From Varroa destructor (taxonomy: Eukaryota; Arthropoda; Arachnida; Mesostigmata; Varroidae): DNA of 64,000 bases. Position 1 is the first letter of the stretch, and each line of letters starts with the position of its first letter. Shown here piece by piece: positions 39,956 to 52,014 of this stretch. The stretch spans positions 54,264,338 through 54,328,337 of the forward strand of contig NW_019211455.1 in the NCBI RefSeq assembly GCF_002443255.2. The letters are read 5' to 3'. The notes below the pieces were generated by a model that did not search any database, had not been told where the DNA came from, and saw only the letters and a list, made by a program, of their open reading frames with translations. A program made the position numbers and the translations under genes.

Positions 39956-40020
39956 ATCTTAAAATAGGCTTGGGAACGCTCGGTCTAAAAGACCGAGCGT
40001 TCGCAAGCCTATTTTAAGAT
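39956..40020. repeat. Near-perfect hairpin, 31-bp arms, 3-base loop, followed by T-rich run
   Basis: 39956-39986 and 39990-40020 are reverse complements at 30 of 31 positions; the one mismatch is the G at 39973 facing the G at 40003. The loop is AAA. TTTTTTATTTT follows directly. The shape resembles a bacterial factor-independent terminator, but it lies inside an intron of an animal gene, so that reading is not accepted. It sits in the intron between exons A and B. Confidence 0.95.
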
Positions 40021-43000
40021 TTTTTTATTTTAAATTGTGCGGTTCGTCGAATCGAGGCAACGCTAGCTGTTACCTTACTATTCAAGTTTTTAACTGATCC
40101 AGTATCCCGATGGTTAATCTGAGTGTGAATTATCTTTAGGCTCTTAAATAGTAAAAAAGTTCCTAGCAGGATTCCTGTGGCGGATCATCATCGGAAGCCG
40201 TATCTTCCAAACAGACTAGTTCGCCCTCTCTTGATAATAAACCTATTTAGGGCCGACGCACAGGTATATTTGCAAAATAGTTATACTAAAGGGCTAGTGA
40301 ACGTCCGATAGGACAAAATTGGCACAACACTTTGTATATGTTTGCGCTGTTGGGTCACTGTTTAAAACACTAAGTCGTCGATGCTGAACATTTATTAATT
40401 CAACAAGGTTTTTTGTGGATATTATACTTTTTTGATAATAGTTTCATTTAGGAACATTGAAATTGATGAGGTTATAGAGTACTCATATACCCAGCCCTTT
40501 CTATTTATCCTCTAAATATTTACTGCAACTATAGATGTAAATTCCGAAGCTCCTAATGTGAAGACTGAAGCTTAAATTGCGTTTAGCCTATTGTGATTTT
40601 GCTACCCGGACAGATCTACTTGGGCAAAAGAGGTTATCGCATCTGTCTTTCCTGCCACCTCTTTTGGACCTATACACATGTAGCTACGATTTAAATATTG
40701 TTTGTGCTCAATATTGTTTGCGCTTGTGTCAACCACGTTAGCCTAACACTCGAGATTGCCCCCTCGGCGTCCAACACCATCTAAAACATACAAGGAGTAA
40801 AACAAACTAACTCGACCAATTAAATCGAACAGGTGATAGGCGCTTGTTCGCCGGCGGTCCTTAACCATTCTCCTGGACCGATATAAGTCAGCATGCTCAC
40901 AGAAGACAAGCCTAGCAATAAGTGATCTTCCCTCGAAGTGCTACAACAACATTCACCTTTTGCTTCGTCGCCCCCTAGTATCTTCCCACCGCTTTTGGCC
41001 GCGTTACTATGCGAGTTGATCCCCCATGAGGCACCAAAAGGGCTATATGCTGATCCATATCTACAGGTGTGGCAGTAGGTCGACCTGTAATTGAATTCTA
41101 TTTACAGGTTCAACAACAAGTCGCCCCTCTCCTTTATGTGGTGCTGTTTCTGTTGTTACTGCAGCAGGTTTATTCTGTCCAAGCGACGAAGTCTTTCGGT
41201 AGGTTCCGCCTTTGGAGGCAATAAATAGGAAGGCTCACGAAGCGATATGCGTATTCTCAGGCTCATCCAGTAGTTAAATTAGGCACCCAGACTGAGAGTT
41301 TGTCCAGTCCTTTCTCAGATGTACAGTGAGCAGTTGCCAACACTGCCATCGCCGGAACGATGTATGGTTTTCTGAATAGTTATGAAAGGTATTGGTGAAT
41401 GTGGTGGCTATTCAACGAACTGCGAATTTTGCCGCTGCTGCCTCCGTAATTGAACCAATATTCTTCTTAACCCTGTGGTTTGTATCAGGTGTGCTGAGCC
41501 TATCAGAGGCAAGCTTCCTCTGATAAAGCCAAACAAGCGGAGATGACACTGCCCCTTTGCTTTTCCCTTTTCATAGCGGTTAATTGCTTTTTCACCAGCA
41601 GTTGTTTGTGCAGCGTGAGACGGGAGGCAGCCGCCGCGTGTGAAACAAATGGCTGCGTAGGCCTTAAAAGAGGCAGGCGTCTGTTTCCCTGTGTTCCTTT
41701 TTTGACAATGAGCGGGAGCGCGGAAAGTGACTGTAGCCAATGGAAACACATCAGCGGTTTAGGCCAGAGTAGAGAAAATCGAAAGGATATTCGAAGGCCG
41801 ATTGATGCTGGGGTTGGTTGAGGCAGGCAGATAGGCGAAATGGCACACATGGAAGAGTGTTTAATCTTCGGCAGGTCTTATGGCATATCTGTTTACGCGA
41901 AGTTATCGTTAGATCCCCATTTCCAAAAAAAATGTAAATATAAGGAAGTACATATAAATTAATATATCCCAAATAGTATTGGTTAATATTCTTTGCGTAA
42001 TTGCGGTATATGCAATACTATAGAAATACTTTGGCTGCTAGTCTTGGAATCAGGCTTAGTCGAAAAATATCAGTCACCTTAAATACAACTATACATAGAT
42101 ACTGACTCCCTAGAGAATGATTCAACAAATTGAGTTCTTTAAAGTGACGCTTTCGGTATATGGCACCATTTCCCAAACTACTTGCTCCTGGTTGGATACT
42201 TTTAGCAGAAACTGATGAACGTAAGATATGCCAACACCCCATATAGGCCCTTGCCGGAAGAATTCACAGCGTACACTTTGCAACTACTCGCTGCTTTTAG
42301 GCCATTTTCTAATACGTGTTTAATGTTCACGTTAAAACAAAAGACGTACTAAACGTTTGGATTTCCGAAAGACAGGCGATTTTGTTTTAAGGAAAAACTG
42401 AAAATATAAGATGGCGCAACTTATATAGAAGATGTTTTATGCACAGCAGAGCTACGCCACCCCTATCGTAAGGTCGAACGGTTTTCCATATAGGTGACCT
42501 TAAAAGACTCAAAAATATCGTTTACTATGGGACAAGATTCCCGCAAACCTATAGAAAATTCCCAGCCAAATTTCGGACATTGTAGTAGTTTATATTTGAG
42601 GAGTGGAGAATTATCGGACTGAGCTTTTATTTCTTTACTGTGGTTTCCTCTTTGGTCTTTTGCTGTGCACTCAATCTTTAAAACTTCCTTAGTTGCTTTG
42701 TAACAAACTATGATACTCCTGATTAACGTGTAAATCTGGGCGATCGGATTTTTGTGGTGATTCTAGTAGACCATCAAATAGTATCACCTATAAAAATAGG
42801 CTGGTTGTATTTGGCGCATTGTATATATTATCTAATAAGTTATTTATTAGAAATGCTTTGCCTGTGCCTGTTCCGTTCGAAAAGGGAATTCTCGTAACTC
42901 TAGAACAATGAGTCTAGAGTCTTTAAAGGAAGAGAAGCGGATGTTGAAGCACGCAGAAGTTACCGGTATGAAGAGCCACCGAATCCGAAACTATGCGCTT

Positions 43001-44248
43001 AAAGTTCCCGCGGAGTGAACTTGAAAATCCTTAGTAAAGCGTTTTATATCCCAGGCCCTATATACCTTTGCAAAATGTGTACAGGCTCATGTAACCAATC
43101 CTCGATACATAACCGACCCCCAATGCATCGCCCTTTCTCTACAATACTTGAAGACGCCGTTTCTCCAAGCCCCTTGAGGATGACTTACAGGAGCACAGGT
43201 ACTGCGAAGGCACGCCATCGTAATTTATAACATAAAAGCCTAATCGAGGGATTTCCGAAGAGCTCAAAAAAAAACTGGGTAAATGAATCATCGGTGAAGG
43301 GCTCAGATGGTCAAGCGAAGACTAGCGGGTATGTGAAAGGAACACTTTTTGGTCCTGTTTATGTTAGGCTCAGTTAGGTTTAGTTAGGATAAAGAGGCCA
43401 CATTTTCGAAGACATGTGACACGTCGATGCGTTGCACGATCCGATTCACGCACGTGTAATCTCAGCCTCCATTTTTATGCATGGCCATATGCGTTTGTTT
43501 TTTCTAGTGCCTAGCAAGTGATTGAGGCGGAATGCTCTCTATGCGGAAACGTGTTCAAAGGAAACGGAAATTACGTAGAATTCGGCCTTTGGCGATGGTT
43601 TCGGTTTTCATCAGTTATTTTTGCGGAATGAGTTGAATAGACCATCATAAGGGTCTCATTGGCTGTCTAATAATACTACGAATACATGCTCTGGAAAGAT
43701 AAGAAGTGGACTGTCTATTAAAAAGAGATATGCAAATGTATGAGCAAAATTATAGATAAAAAAAAAAACTACTTTTCGAGGACTGATTATTATTAAAGAA
43801 CGTTTCTTAAAACCATGATTAGAATGTATTTGTGTTCCAGCAATCAATGTACCACATCGCAGAATGGTCAAAGCTATATCAATCTGCAATTCAAAGTAAA
43901 TTTAAGTAGAGGCAATTATGTCAAAGATAGGCCTAAGGAGCTGTATCCACTTGGTTTTCACAAAGTAAAAACGAAACAAAACTTTCGGAGCTCTAAAGGT
44001 CTTAAGATAGTACCATGAATAGTTTGAATTGGAAAAAATTTACCTAAGCTAAGTTAGAAACGCTAAAATGATACAGCACACTTTTTTTACTGTGCTCTTT
44101 CATAGTACATTCTATATACGCCATAATTAGTTGGATCTAATTCTATAGCACTTATCCTTATGTAATGTCATCCTTCATGCGTGCTTCACCTTCTGTCATA
44201 TGCGCATATCTCACGCCGCCTTCTTCTACGCATCTCCGACGGTTGCAG

Positions 44249-44463
44249 CTGTGGATGTCCAAGGCGCATTGGATTCGCTTGAATTAGAAGCGATGCAGCG
44301 GCGGCGCCAGCTCGAGTCTTTGGCTGCCGAAGGCGGTCGGACGTTCGAAGAGAGGCGTCGCGAGTTGGAGCAATGGCTTGCCCGAATGGAGAACCGCCTC
44401 GATCGCCAGCCCCTCGTTGGCCAAACACTCGATGTGCTCGAGACCCAACTCCGGGAACATAGG
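44249..44463 (+). CDS. Internal exon B of the spectrin-repeat protein
   Basis: The acceptor GGTTGCAG follows a pyrimidine-rich stretch and the donor is AGG|GTAAGC. The first two bases complete the codon left open by exon A (GCT, Ala); 71 full codons follow, so it exits in phase 0. Residues 1-30 (VDVQGALDSLELEAMQRRRQ onward) resemble helix C of a repeat. Residues 32-50 contain FEERRRELEQWLARMENRL, a classic helix A with the near-invariant Trp at residue 42. Residues 51-71 (QPLVGQTLDVLETQLREHR) match the A-B loop and start of helix B, where family members often have P-V-G followed by a helix. It is rich in Glu, Arg, Leu and Gln and is more GC-rich than the surrounding intron. An A-rich run (44494-44511) lies only 30 bases past the donor. 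Confidence 0.88.
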
Positions 44464-44493
44464 GTAAGCGAAAGAACCGACGAGGAATAACAC

Positions 44494-44511
44494 AAAAAAA
44501 AAAAAAAAAAA
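44494..44511. repeat. A18 homopolymer near the exon B donor
   Basis: Eighteen A in a row start 31 bases past the exon B donor. It may be the tail of a retroposed sequence, but nothing recognisable lies between it and the exon. Confidence 0.9.
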
Positions 44512-45268
44512 CACTGCAACTAAAAAACTTTTTACAAAACTTGCATCAAAAGGCTAAACACATATGCAGAATAAGAAAAAAAATCATAATATAGTAGGTA
44601 TACGTTTATGTGCAATGCAAAGCGCAGAACAGTCCTCACGCAAGTGATTTTTAGGAACGTCTCAATTCTCAGATCTCAATTCAGAACATTGAAACTTTCA
44701 CCATGGGCGTCGCTGCACCTCGTATGAAAAGTTTGACCGGTTTGTGGATGTGTATAATCGTATGCATAGGCCGTGAAACGATGAATTGTTCAACTGGTGC
44801 CAAATTTTGACCGAAATGAGTGCCATTTACCACCAAGGCAGTCTCCTGACTCCCACAACAGCGTTGCGAAATTTCCCTGTCGATGGCTTAGTTTATGCCA
44901 GTATACCAATGTTATACTAGTTCTTTCGAACTAACCCACTATAGCGTAGTCACTGGACGGCGTTATTTTTCCTCGTAGGTTTGAGTTTGGTGTGGAAGCT
45001 TTTAAACGCCTGCAGTTTTCTCGTGACCCGCAGGCGGTTTTTGGATTCAGGCGCCATCTATCCATAAACTCCCTCGGACAGCAGACCCTATCGTCTTCTA
45101 TCTCGCGTATCCATACCTGCGGATAGATAGATATACGCATATAAGCAACGCTGTATCTGCCTTTTTGCGGCCCAAAGATCTATTCTGCTTTTTTTCTCGA
45201 TGCTGGGAAAGATCTTCCGGGTGTTTCGATGGATGGCGCAACCGTCACAAAGTCAGCGACGGTGCCAG

Positions 45269-45293
45269 TGGCGGCGGCGGCGGCGGCGGCGGC
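45269..45293. repeat. (GGC)n trinucleotide repeat in the exon B-C intron
   Basis: About eight GGC units in an otherwise AT-leaning intron. One plus-strand frame would read as poly-Gly, but no splice context supports an exon. Confidence 0.9.
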
Positions 45294-45763
45294 ATTCGTA
45301 TCGTTGGCGCATTACCAAATATAGACACGTATCGGTGGCGAGCAAACGACCAATGTCTTCTCCCTGCGCCTCAGTAAAAGTGACTGTATCAGACAGATTG
45401 GTTGATTTATTTTGTTGCCGTTGGCTACTACGCCATGAAGCTATTGTCCCTTCAAGTATTATTCATAGGACCTAGATCTCTGTACCCAAAAACGTAGAGC
45501 GTAGCCAACAGCACCTAGTCCCGTTCTTGAAAGGAAATGTAATGCATTTGAAATAGTGAACCATTATTCCGGTCAACTTTTGATCATTTGATCAGTTATT
45601 CAACGGTCACTGGCCGAAACCCAATAAGAATTAAGGATACTTATCATAGAACATATCCTGAGCACATTACAAAAGCGATACGAGGAACCTTCTGTTATGT
45701 TGCGTGTCCAGTATTTCAGTCGTTAAGCATTACGTTAGACGGCTGACCCCTAACACCAAACGC

Positions 45764-45850
45764 CGTGTATCCTCACCTGGATTCGAGCCGAGACAACCAT
45801 CTGTCTTCAAGTTTAGTAGCCAAACGCGTTACACACTGCGCTATGGCAGA
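45764..45850 (-). repeat. tRNA-derived SINE head or tRNA pseudogene
   Basis: Read on the minus strand, TCTGCCATAGCGCAGTGTGT carries a polymerase III A box (TAGCGCAGTG) with a paired D stem (GCGC/GCGT). About 40 bases later GGCTCGAATCC is a near-consensus B box, with four of five T-stem pairs. The anticodon arm does not fold cleanly and the acceptor ends do not pair (TCTGCCA versus TGAGGAT), so it is not a functional tRNA. It lies in the intron between exons B and C. Confidence 0.5.
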
Positions 45851-46936
45851 GACAATACAAGCTAATCTGGACTGTGTTACCTGTTTACCGTTTTCTTTCA
45901 GAACTAATAGACCTTAGAGCGTAGAGGGTTTTCCAGGAAGTCCTTCTGTCGTGCTACACCGCACTTGTAAATATTTTCTTAGTGCTCTTTGACAAACAGA
46001 CTTCTCACTCATGAAGGTGTTCGGAAAGTACTAGAAGACTGTGTGCATCATCTAAGTTGTGTATGTCTTCGCATAGTGGACAATGCAATAGACGCATGAT
46101 AAATGTTTACAAATCAGTATCCAATATATGGTTAGTTACCTTAAGTGTACTAAAAAGTAGTCAGCTGACAATTAGCTTACAGGCTAATTACACTTGTCTT
46201 TTTTTTTTATCGTACAAAGGTCTGATAAGATAGGGCATCTTGATTTACTTTCGTCTGTTCCTTTTATTTTATATAGTTTTGATCATTTATTGGGTACTTT
46301 CTTCGGCCTTGCTTTAGGCTTTTGTTAACACAGCGCTACAGTGTACTTGAAAAAAGGAGATGGAGGATACGATTGGGCTAGGATATTGTCAATTGATGTA
46401 AGCCCAAGCCAGAGGAAGTGGCAGCAGAAATACGTCTTCTACCCAGGTGATTTTCACCCGTAGGACAATAAGAACGAATAGAATCGTTGTTTGCGAACGG
46501 GCAAAGGTTATCCATATAGCCCTGGAATGACGTTTACCTTTCGCGCATTGCCGGTCCCCTGTGAGATATCTATTTACTCTCCTTCCGTTTCGGTGTGTCC
46601 TTTTTTACGGCCACTTTCGTGATTTTTTTTTCGTTTCCTCGTTTTGTCGGTGTCGTAAACAATTCTAATACAATAATGTACGATGAACGGAAACAACAGG
46701 CGGCGCAGGCCTGGTTCCCGATTACGTTTCCGTAATACGACGTTTTCCAGCCATACTGCACACTTTATAATACCCTTGCCGAACTATTCGGATACTCCAA
46801 GCATCAACAACAACAAAAATAAACACAACTATCATTGCGTAGCAATCATCGACGTTATGCATCACAAGCTACACGTGTTCAACTGTTGACCGTTTCATTG
46901 TGTCGTTTCCGCAATGCAGAAGCGAAAAGAAAAAAT

Positions 46937-46972
46937 GTGTATATATAGAGAGAGACCGGGAGGGAGAGAGAG
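46937..46972. repeat. (TA)n / (GA)n compound simple repeat
   Basis: A short TA tract runs into imperfect GA units (GAGAGAGACCGGGAGGGAGA). Confidence 0.85.
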
Positions 46973-49559
46973 ATGTATATCATAAGCGCCTTTGCTTTAT
47001 AGTAAGTTTTACGCTAAATAGAACAGTATTGAAATTGAAGTCTTAAAGCGAAACAAGGTGGCCAACGTTAGAGCGCCAGTGCAGATCCTATATACTGCTG
47101 CTTCTTGACATTATGCGCATGCACATAAAGATACAGATTTCTAGAGAGCAATCCAAACTCAATATTTTTTTTCGTCTCCATCTCTTTATCCCATTGTCTC
47201 TTATTTATGCGGCGCCTTTTTCAGCCCGCTACCAAAGCCACTTCTCCTAATCCCCTGCGGGTCTCTCGTCCGCTGTGCGTCGCTCATTGCTTGCGCCACT
47301 TTGACGCTTGCGACTCAACGTGCCTGGGTGCAGTTTGTTCGAAAATTACACGCAGTGGCTGAGTGCCATGACCGCAGGAACCGTAGAATCTTCCTTACAC
47401 ATAGAGGTAGAAACGGTCCTATCCTTGTAGGAGCGGCCTAACCTCACTCTTTGGTCGCCCTTGATTCGTGTGCTTTTTTTTTTCGCTCTGTACCTCGTCG
47501 CTTCCTGCCGGGTACATTGCTTCTGATTGTTCTTAGATGTCCGCATCCGTCTACTCGAGCCACGTTTGTGCATTATGGCTGGTACGTGCCGGGACCGAAA
47601 AGCAACGAAAACGCCGAAAAGTATCTGATCCAAGCGGCGTACATTGGTGCTCCGCAAAGCTTACAGGGAGAAGCTCAAGGGAGAAGAACAGTGCACAAGA
47701 CATGGAAGTGAAGGAGGAAAGGGAAAGCAAGAACGAAAGTAACGAAAAAGTAGGTCTTATATTCTATTTCAACTACCCATCCACCTGCTACCCGTCCGCC
47801 AGCCACTCGCGCGCTTACAAGAGGTACCATGGAAAGCGGAAAAGACATAGATGCGATGACCTGTGCAGTATACATATGGTTACTAGCCAGTGTTATTGTA
47901 TTGTGTTCAACCTAAGGGGCTAATAGTCCAAAGCTACGGTCGCAAAAGGGCCACGAAGCAGGTGGTGCTTATAGTGGCCGTCGTGTTAGCGCTGGGTCGG
48001 TTGCTAGATATCTTTGTTCGATAACGGTTATTCAGCGCAAGAAATGCCGTTTTGATTTTTGTGTAAAAAGCAGTAGAGAACAGGTAGCGAACTCGGGGCA
48101 AAGCGGAGTTCCAGTGAAGTCCATAAAAAATGCAAAGTACAGGAAAGAGCACAATAGTACCGACTAGGCGTGGAGGATAGATGAAAATGGACACAATGCG
48201 ATATTTGTGCAGCATAACATTGAAAAGCTATCGGGATCTATGCTTCGTTTTGTTCTCAACGGCTCTAACTGTTCCGATATTAATCTGAAGGCACAGAAGT
48301 GCATTACGTAGACAGGAGTTTAGTCGGAGAAGAAACTCGACATCATATGACGGGACAGTAACGCTCTACACAAGGGCTTTGTTGGGAAAAACAAGGACGC
48401 TGTAATAATACGGGGCAGATTTTTGCTAATAAAACAAATTGGACGGGAAAAACTGTGCTATACCACTAAACGAAATAGTCGGCGCCGGTAGCCGTCGTAC
48501 TCACACAGCTGAACGTACTCAGACGATGGCAGGCCCGAGAGCGAAAGAAATCATCATAAAACTATTGCCGAACATGGGTTGGTTTTATTTTATGCAGTAT
48601 GGTAAAACGCGGCCTTTTCGCGTCGAAAGGTGGTAATTCTATGCAATGTAATCGTTGGTAGGTGAGCAACATATAGTGAAGCTGCGCTAAGGTTGAGCCT
48701 CTCGTGTATGTATCGCACGTGTTCAGTACTTTGCTTTGCTTGAGCCTAAATTGATTGCAATTTACAAAGAGATCTTCAGAAAGCGCGAGCGCGACTTACC
48801 ATATAATGCGTACAGGTTGTTTTCGCTCGTCCCGGCATTAAGTTACGCACTGAGCCGCTACTGTATAACGCGTCTTATTGGTAAGAAGAAGACAGGGAAC
48901 TTCCGTTTCTAGCATCCACCATGACCTTTTTATGTAAATAAGTGCCTCATTCGCATGATGGCAGGAAAAAAGGAAAGAAGAGTAAATTAGATAGTTCTTT
49001 TCAAGCATATTGTAGTAAGGTATCATTTCTTGGATATGGCAATGGTGGGTATCCGTGACCAACCGTGAAACGTGAAAATTTACGGGATACAATGTACCCC
49101 CCCCCCAAGAAACTATGATCAGTGCGTGCACATCGATGCATGAATTTTACGCCATACATACACGTGCTTAACGCGAATACCACTTTCACAGAATACAGAT
49201 ACATTCGCCTTAGAAAAGCAAGATGACTACATTTCTACCTATTCGAAACTACAGCAATCTGCATAATGGGTACCAGAAAATTGATTTGATAGTTCTAAGT
49301 CGCCCTCAGGAGCTCTGAGACGATGGACAGACCAGGACCGTTTAAAGTACATCGGGGAGAAACCCTCGTGCCATATTTTGTGTAGCAACAAATCCGTTGT
49401 TCACTGTAGATCTCTTGAGAAGTTGGCTAAACCTATCGAAAATGTTTCATTAGCGAATATTGCCTTTTTTTAGTTAGTTACTTGATCATAATAAGTACTA
49501 TTTTTTTCAAATCTCACTCCCCTGCTCGCATTATGTTAACTAACGATTCCATAATACAG

Positions 49560-49786
49560 CTATCACACGCCGAGGTGGGACAGTGGAAAGCTGCGTTGGA
49601 CACGGTCACACGAGTGGGTCAACGGTTAGCCGAAGAACTCGAGGCCCAACAACTCGCTGGGGGCCAGCCTGGTCATACAGGAAGCTTGCCCCACAACCAC
49701 AGCGGAATCGCACATCACCAGACCGCTGAGGATTTACATGTTATCCTTGATCGAATCAACCAAAGATTCCAGGACGTCAGTATGAG
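49560..49786 (+). CDS. Internal exon C of the spectrin-repeat protein
   Basis: The acceptor is ATAATACAG after a weak pyrimidine tract, and the donor is GAG|GTATGA. It enters in phase 0, matching exon B, and encodes 75 codons plus two bases. Residues 1-34 (LSHAEVGQWKAALDTVTRVG onward) continue helix B of the repeat opened in exon B. Residues 34-56 are an unusual Gly/His/Gln/Pro-rich insertion in the B-C loop. Residues 57-75 (AEDLHVILDRINQRFQDVSM) are helix C, with Phe70 in the position usually held by Trp. The repeat then runs on into exon D. The 5.1-kb intron upstream and 2.0-kb intron downstream have ordinary GT/AG ends. Confidence 0.85.
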
Positions 49787-51830
49787 GTATGAGTAAATCA
49801 CTGTGTTTCTTATTGCTAAGAGCTTTTCCCATTATTTACAGATCGTTTGCATACGCATAGTTCGTGAGAAACTGTGGTATATTACGACAACGTTTTTTCA
49901 ATGAAGCTCTAAGAAACATTCCGAAAATCAATGAGAAATGTATACGAAGACATCGACCTTGTTTCGATTGTTATGATATATATATATATACACATACATA
50001 TATATATATATATACATATATATAATACGCGTGCGCATTCGCCGTTATCCCACTTAAATCTACATTGTTCTCACAACTCACTTTTGGCTTATGCTATGTG
50101 GGAATCTTTAGGCGAAATCCTAAAGGATAATATGGAGCAGTCTAGAGATAAAATGCAGGCGTCGAACGCTATACACCCTGAGGGACCTTTCTAACAGCCT
50201 ACCCAAAATCATATACGATTATATTATGACCTGGTCGCTATTCTTGTTCGACCCCAGTTCCCGTACTATTTCTTGCTTACCTTTGATACCCACATCACCA
50301 GTTGACCTTCACTTGCGAATGAGGCCACTGATCAGAGATCATGATCCGCGCACGACACAGGGAAGGGTGAAACGATGCTGTAACGAGAAAGTTCCAAGCC
50401 GTCCTCCATCTTGTGTCAAAAGCCTCTTCATTAAGGACTATTAGTAGAACATCAGAGGAGGTCGCCTTATCCTAGCTAGTCTGATACGGCGAATCTCGTC
50501 AGGACGAACTCTTCTTCTCCGCTCCGTGTCTCGAGACGCAGATCGCGGCTCTGCTTTGGATGGAACTCGAACACTAGTGGCAGTAATCTCCTGAGCTTCG
50601 GCTCCGACATCGGTTAAGTGGAGAACATTTGACAGTTAGTAGACAGATAACAAAGTATTGCTTTAAACAGGGCAAGATTATCGAGACATTACGTGATTTG
50701 CTGGATCGACAGCCACCAGCGAATCCGCCTCCCGGTCATCCATGTGAACAAGGATGGGCTTATGAACAGTAGAAGCTCGTAGGTTAGGCTTGTGCTGCTA
50801 TGCCCGCTTAAAGCGTTTGAGTAGTTCACATAATGCTGTCTTCTAAATAGAGCATCGGGGTAGTTAGTTCTACGAGTACTTAAGGAAATGTATGCGTATT
50901 TTGCAATTCCTCAGCACCGCATATAGAAGCCACCATGCATGCGCTGGTAAGAGCAAGACCATTGTGATTCTTACAGTGCAGAGAGCTTTAACTTAGCAGG
51001 ATACTGAGACAAGCAGTACGGGAAGGCGGAGTGAAGTAGTAAACCGAAACACTTGAAAGAGATAAAATTACCCTACCGGAGAAGCTATACATATCTGAGA
51101 GATGTTATAGTTGTGGCTATTGCAATTAAACATCTAATAATGCAATAACATAGTACTATAGGAGTTATAGAAGTCGTAATAGAATGCCCCAGTTACAAGT
51201 AAATCTGCTCTGTATTTCTAAAATGTGTTTACCTCCTGTGACTTGAAAAAGTTTGAATAGATATTCTCCAGCTATCTACAGTCCTTGAACTGAGCCTCAA
51301 AGCCGCTGTGTACCTTCATCCGTGAACTATATGTGAACAATGAGTGAAAATACGTGAAAATCTATACAAAAACAAATATCGCTTAAATTGCCCCTCTATT
51401 TACAAAAACTACTTTATACCTAAAAGCATAGACGGTATGGTTGCATGCTCACAACCATCTGTACCCAGTAAAAATCTCAGCGATGTAAAACTATGTTATT
51501 TTTAACACAGTCCAATATAACGGCAGATATTTAATTAGCTAATTATGCTATTGGCTCTCTGTTGTGTTTCTTGAGTGCGGATTTCTTTTATACTTGAAGG
51601 TGCTTCCGTAATGATAGTCTATTTAGAGAAATGAGCCGATTTCATATGCTACCATCAATATTTGGGTATATACGAGATCACTTTTGCATAGTACATGTGT
51701 TTTCATATCATAGACTTTTGATTATCGGATTTTTTTTCTTTCCTAATAATGCTCTTGCGTTTTGTTCATTTTTACCGCATTTTTCGGATTTTAGTCAGTC
51801 GTACGTTTGACACTTTATTTGAATTCACAG
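49787..51830 (+). other. Intron between exons C and D
   Basis: 2,044 bases starting GTATGA and ending TCACAG. It contains one compound AT microsatellite; nothing else was recognised. Confidence 0.8.
49977..50024. repeat. (AT)n microsatellite with CA interruptions in the exon C-D intron
   Basis: TA units interrupted by CACATACA and CATA, starting about 190 bases past the exon C donor. Confidence 0.9.
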
Positions 51831-52014
51831 CATTCAGTCACGAGGTGGCCAACTCCAGGGTGCCCTAAACTCGTTGGCACAGCTGGAGCGCGCCGTGGAG
51901 CACTTCGTGGCGTGGCTTTGTGATGCAGAAAGTTCGCTTGAGGTTATTGAGGACGACGCCAGAAGACTTCCGCCTAGGGACGACATACATCGGCAGCTCC
52001 TGCAAAGGATAAAG
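51831..52014 (+). CDS. Internal exon D of the spectrin-repeat protein
   Basis: The acceptor is GAATTCACAG and the donor is AAAG|GTTAGT. Its first base completes the codon from exon C (AGC, Ser); 61 codons follow, so it leaves in phase 0. An alternative acceptor six bases downstream meets a stop codon within about ten codons, so the upstream AG was chosen. Residues 1-18 (IQSRGGQLQGALNSLAQL) finish helix C of the preceding repeat and run into the next helix A, as is normal in the continuous spectrin rod. Residues 19-40 include AVEHFVAWLCDAESSLEVIE with the conserved helix-A Trp at residue 28. Residues 41-61 (DDARRLPPRDDIHRQLLQRI) are the A-B linker and start of helix B. The expected continuation exon (phase 0) was not identified downstream. 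Dystrophin and spectraplakin C-terminal repeats look equally similar by eye. Confidence 0.88.

Larger units (their letters stand above)
38634..44248 (+). other. Intron between exons A and B
   Basis: 5,615 bases starting GTACGA and ending TTGCAG. It contains the 31-bp-arm hairpin, a small tandem repeat, an AT tract and three TTAGG words near 43364-43387. A GC-richer block at 41400-41830 is open in several frames but has no recognisable protein, and no extra exon is needed because the A and B phases join directly. Confidence 0.8.
44464..49559 (+). other. Intron between exons B and C
   Basis: 5,096 bases starting GTAAGC and ending ATACAG. It contains the A18 run, the GGC repeat, the minus-strand tRNA-like sequence and a TA/GA repeat. 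Confidence 0.8.

Noticed and set aside
40021..40031. Hairpin plus T run at 39956-40031 as a bacterial factor-independent terminator
   Set aside because: The setting is an intron of an animal gene with no bacterial features anywhere in the window.
42908..43018. Helix-like small frame MSLESLKEEKRMLKHAEV between exons A and B
   Set aside because: Exons A and B already join in phase, the possible donor within it breaks the frame, and no good acceptor precedes it.
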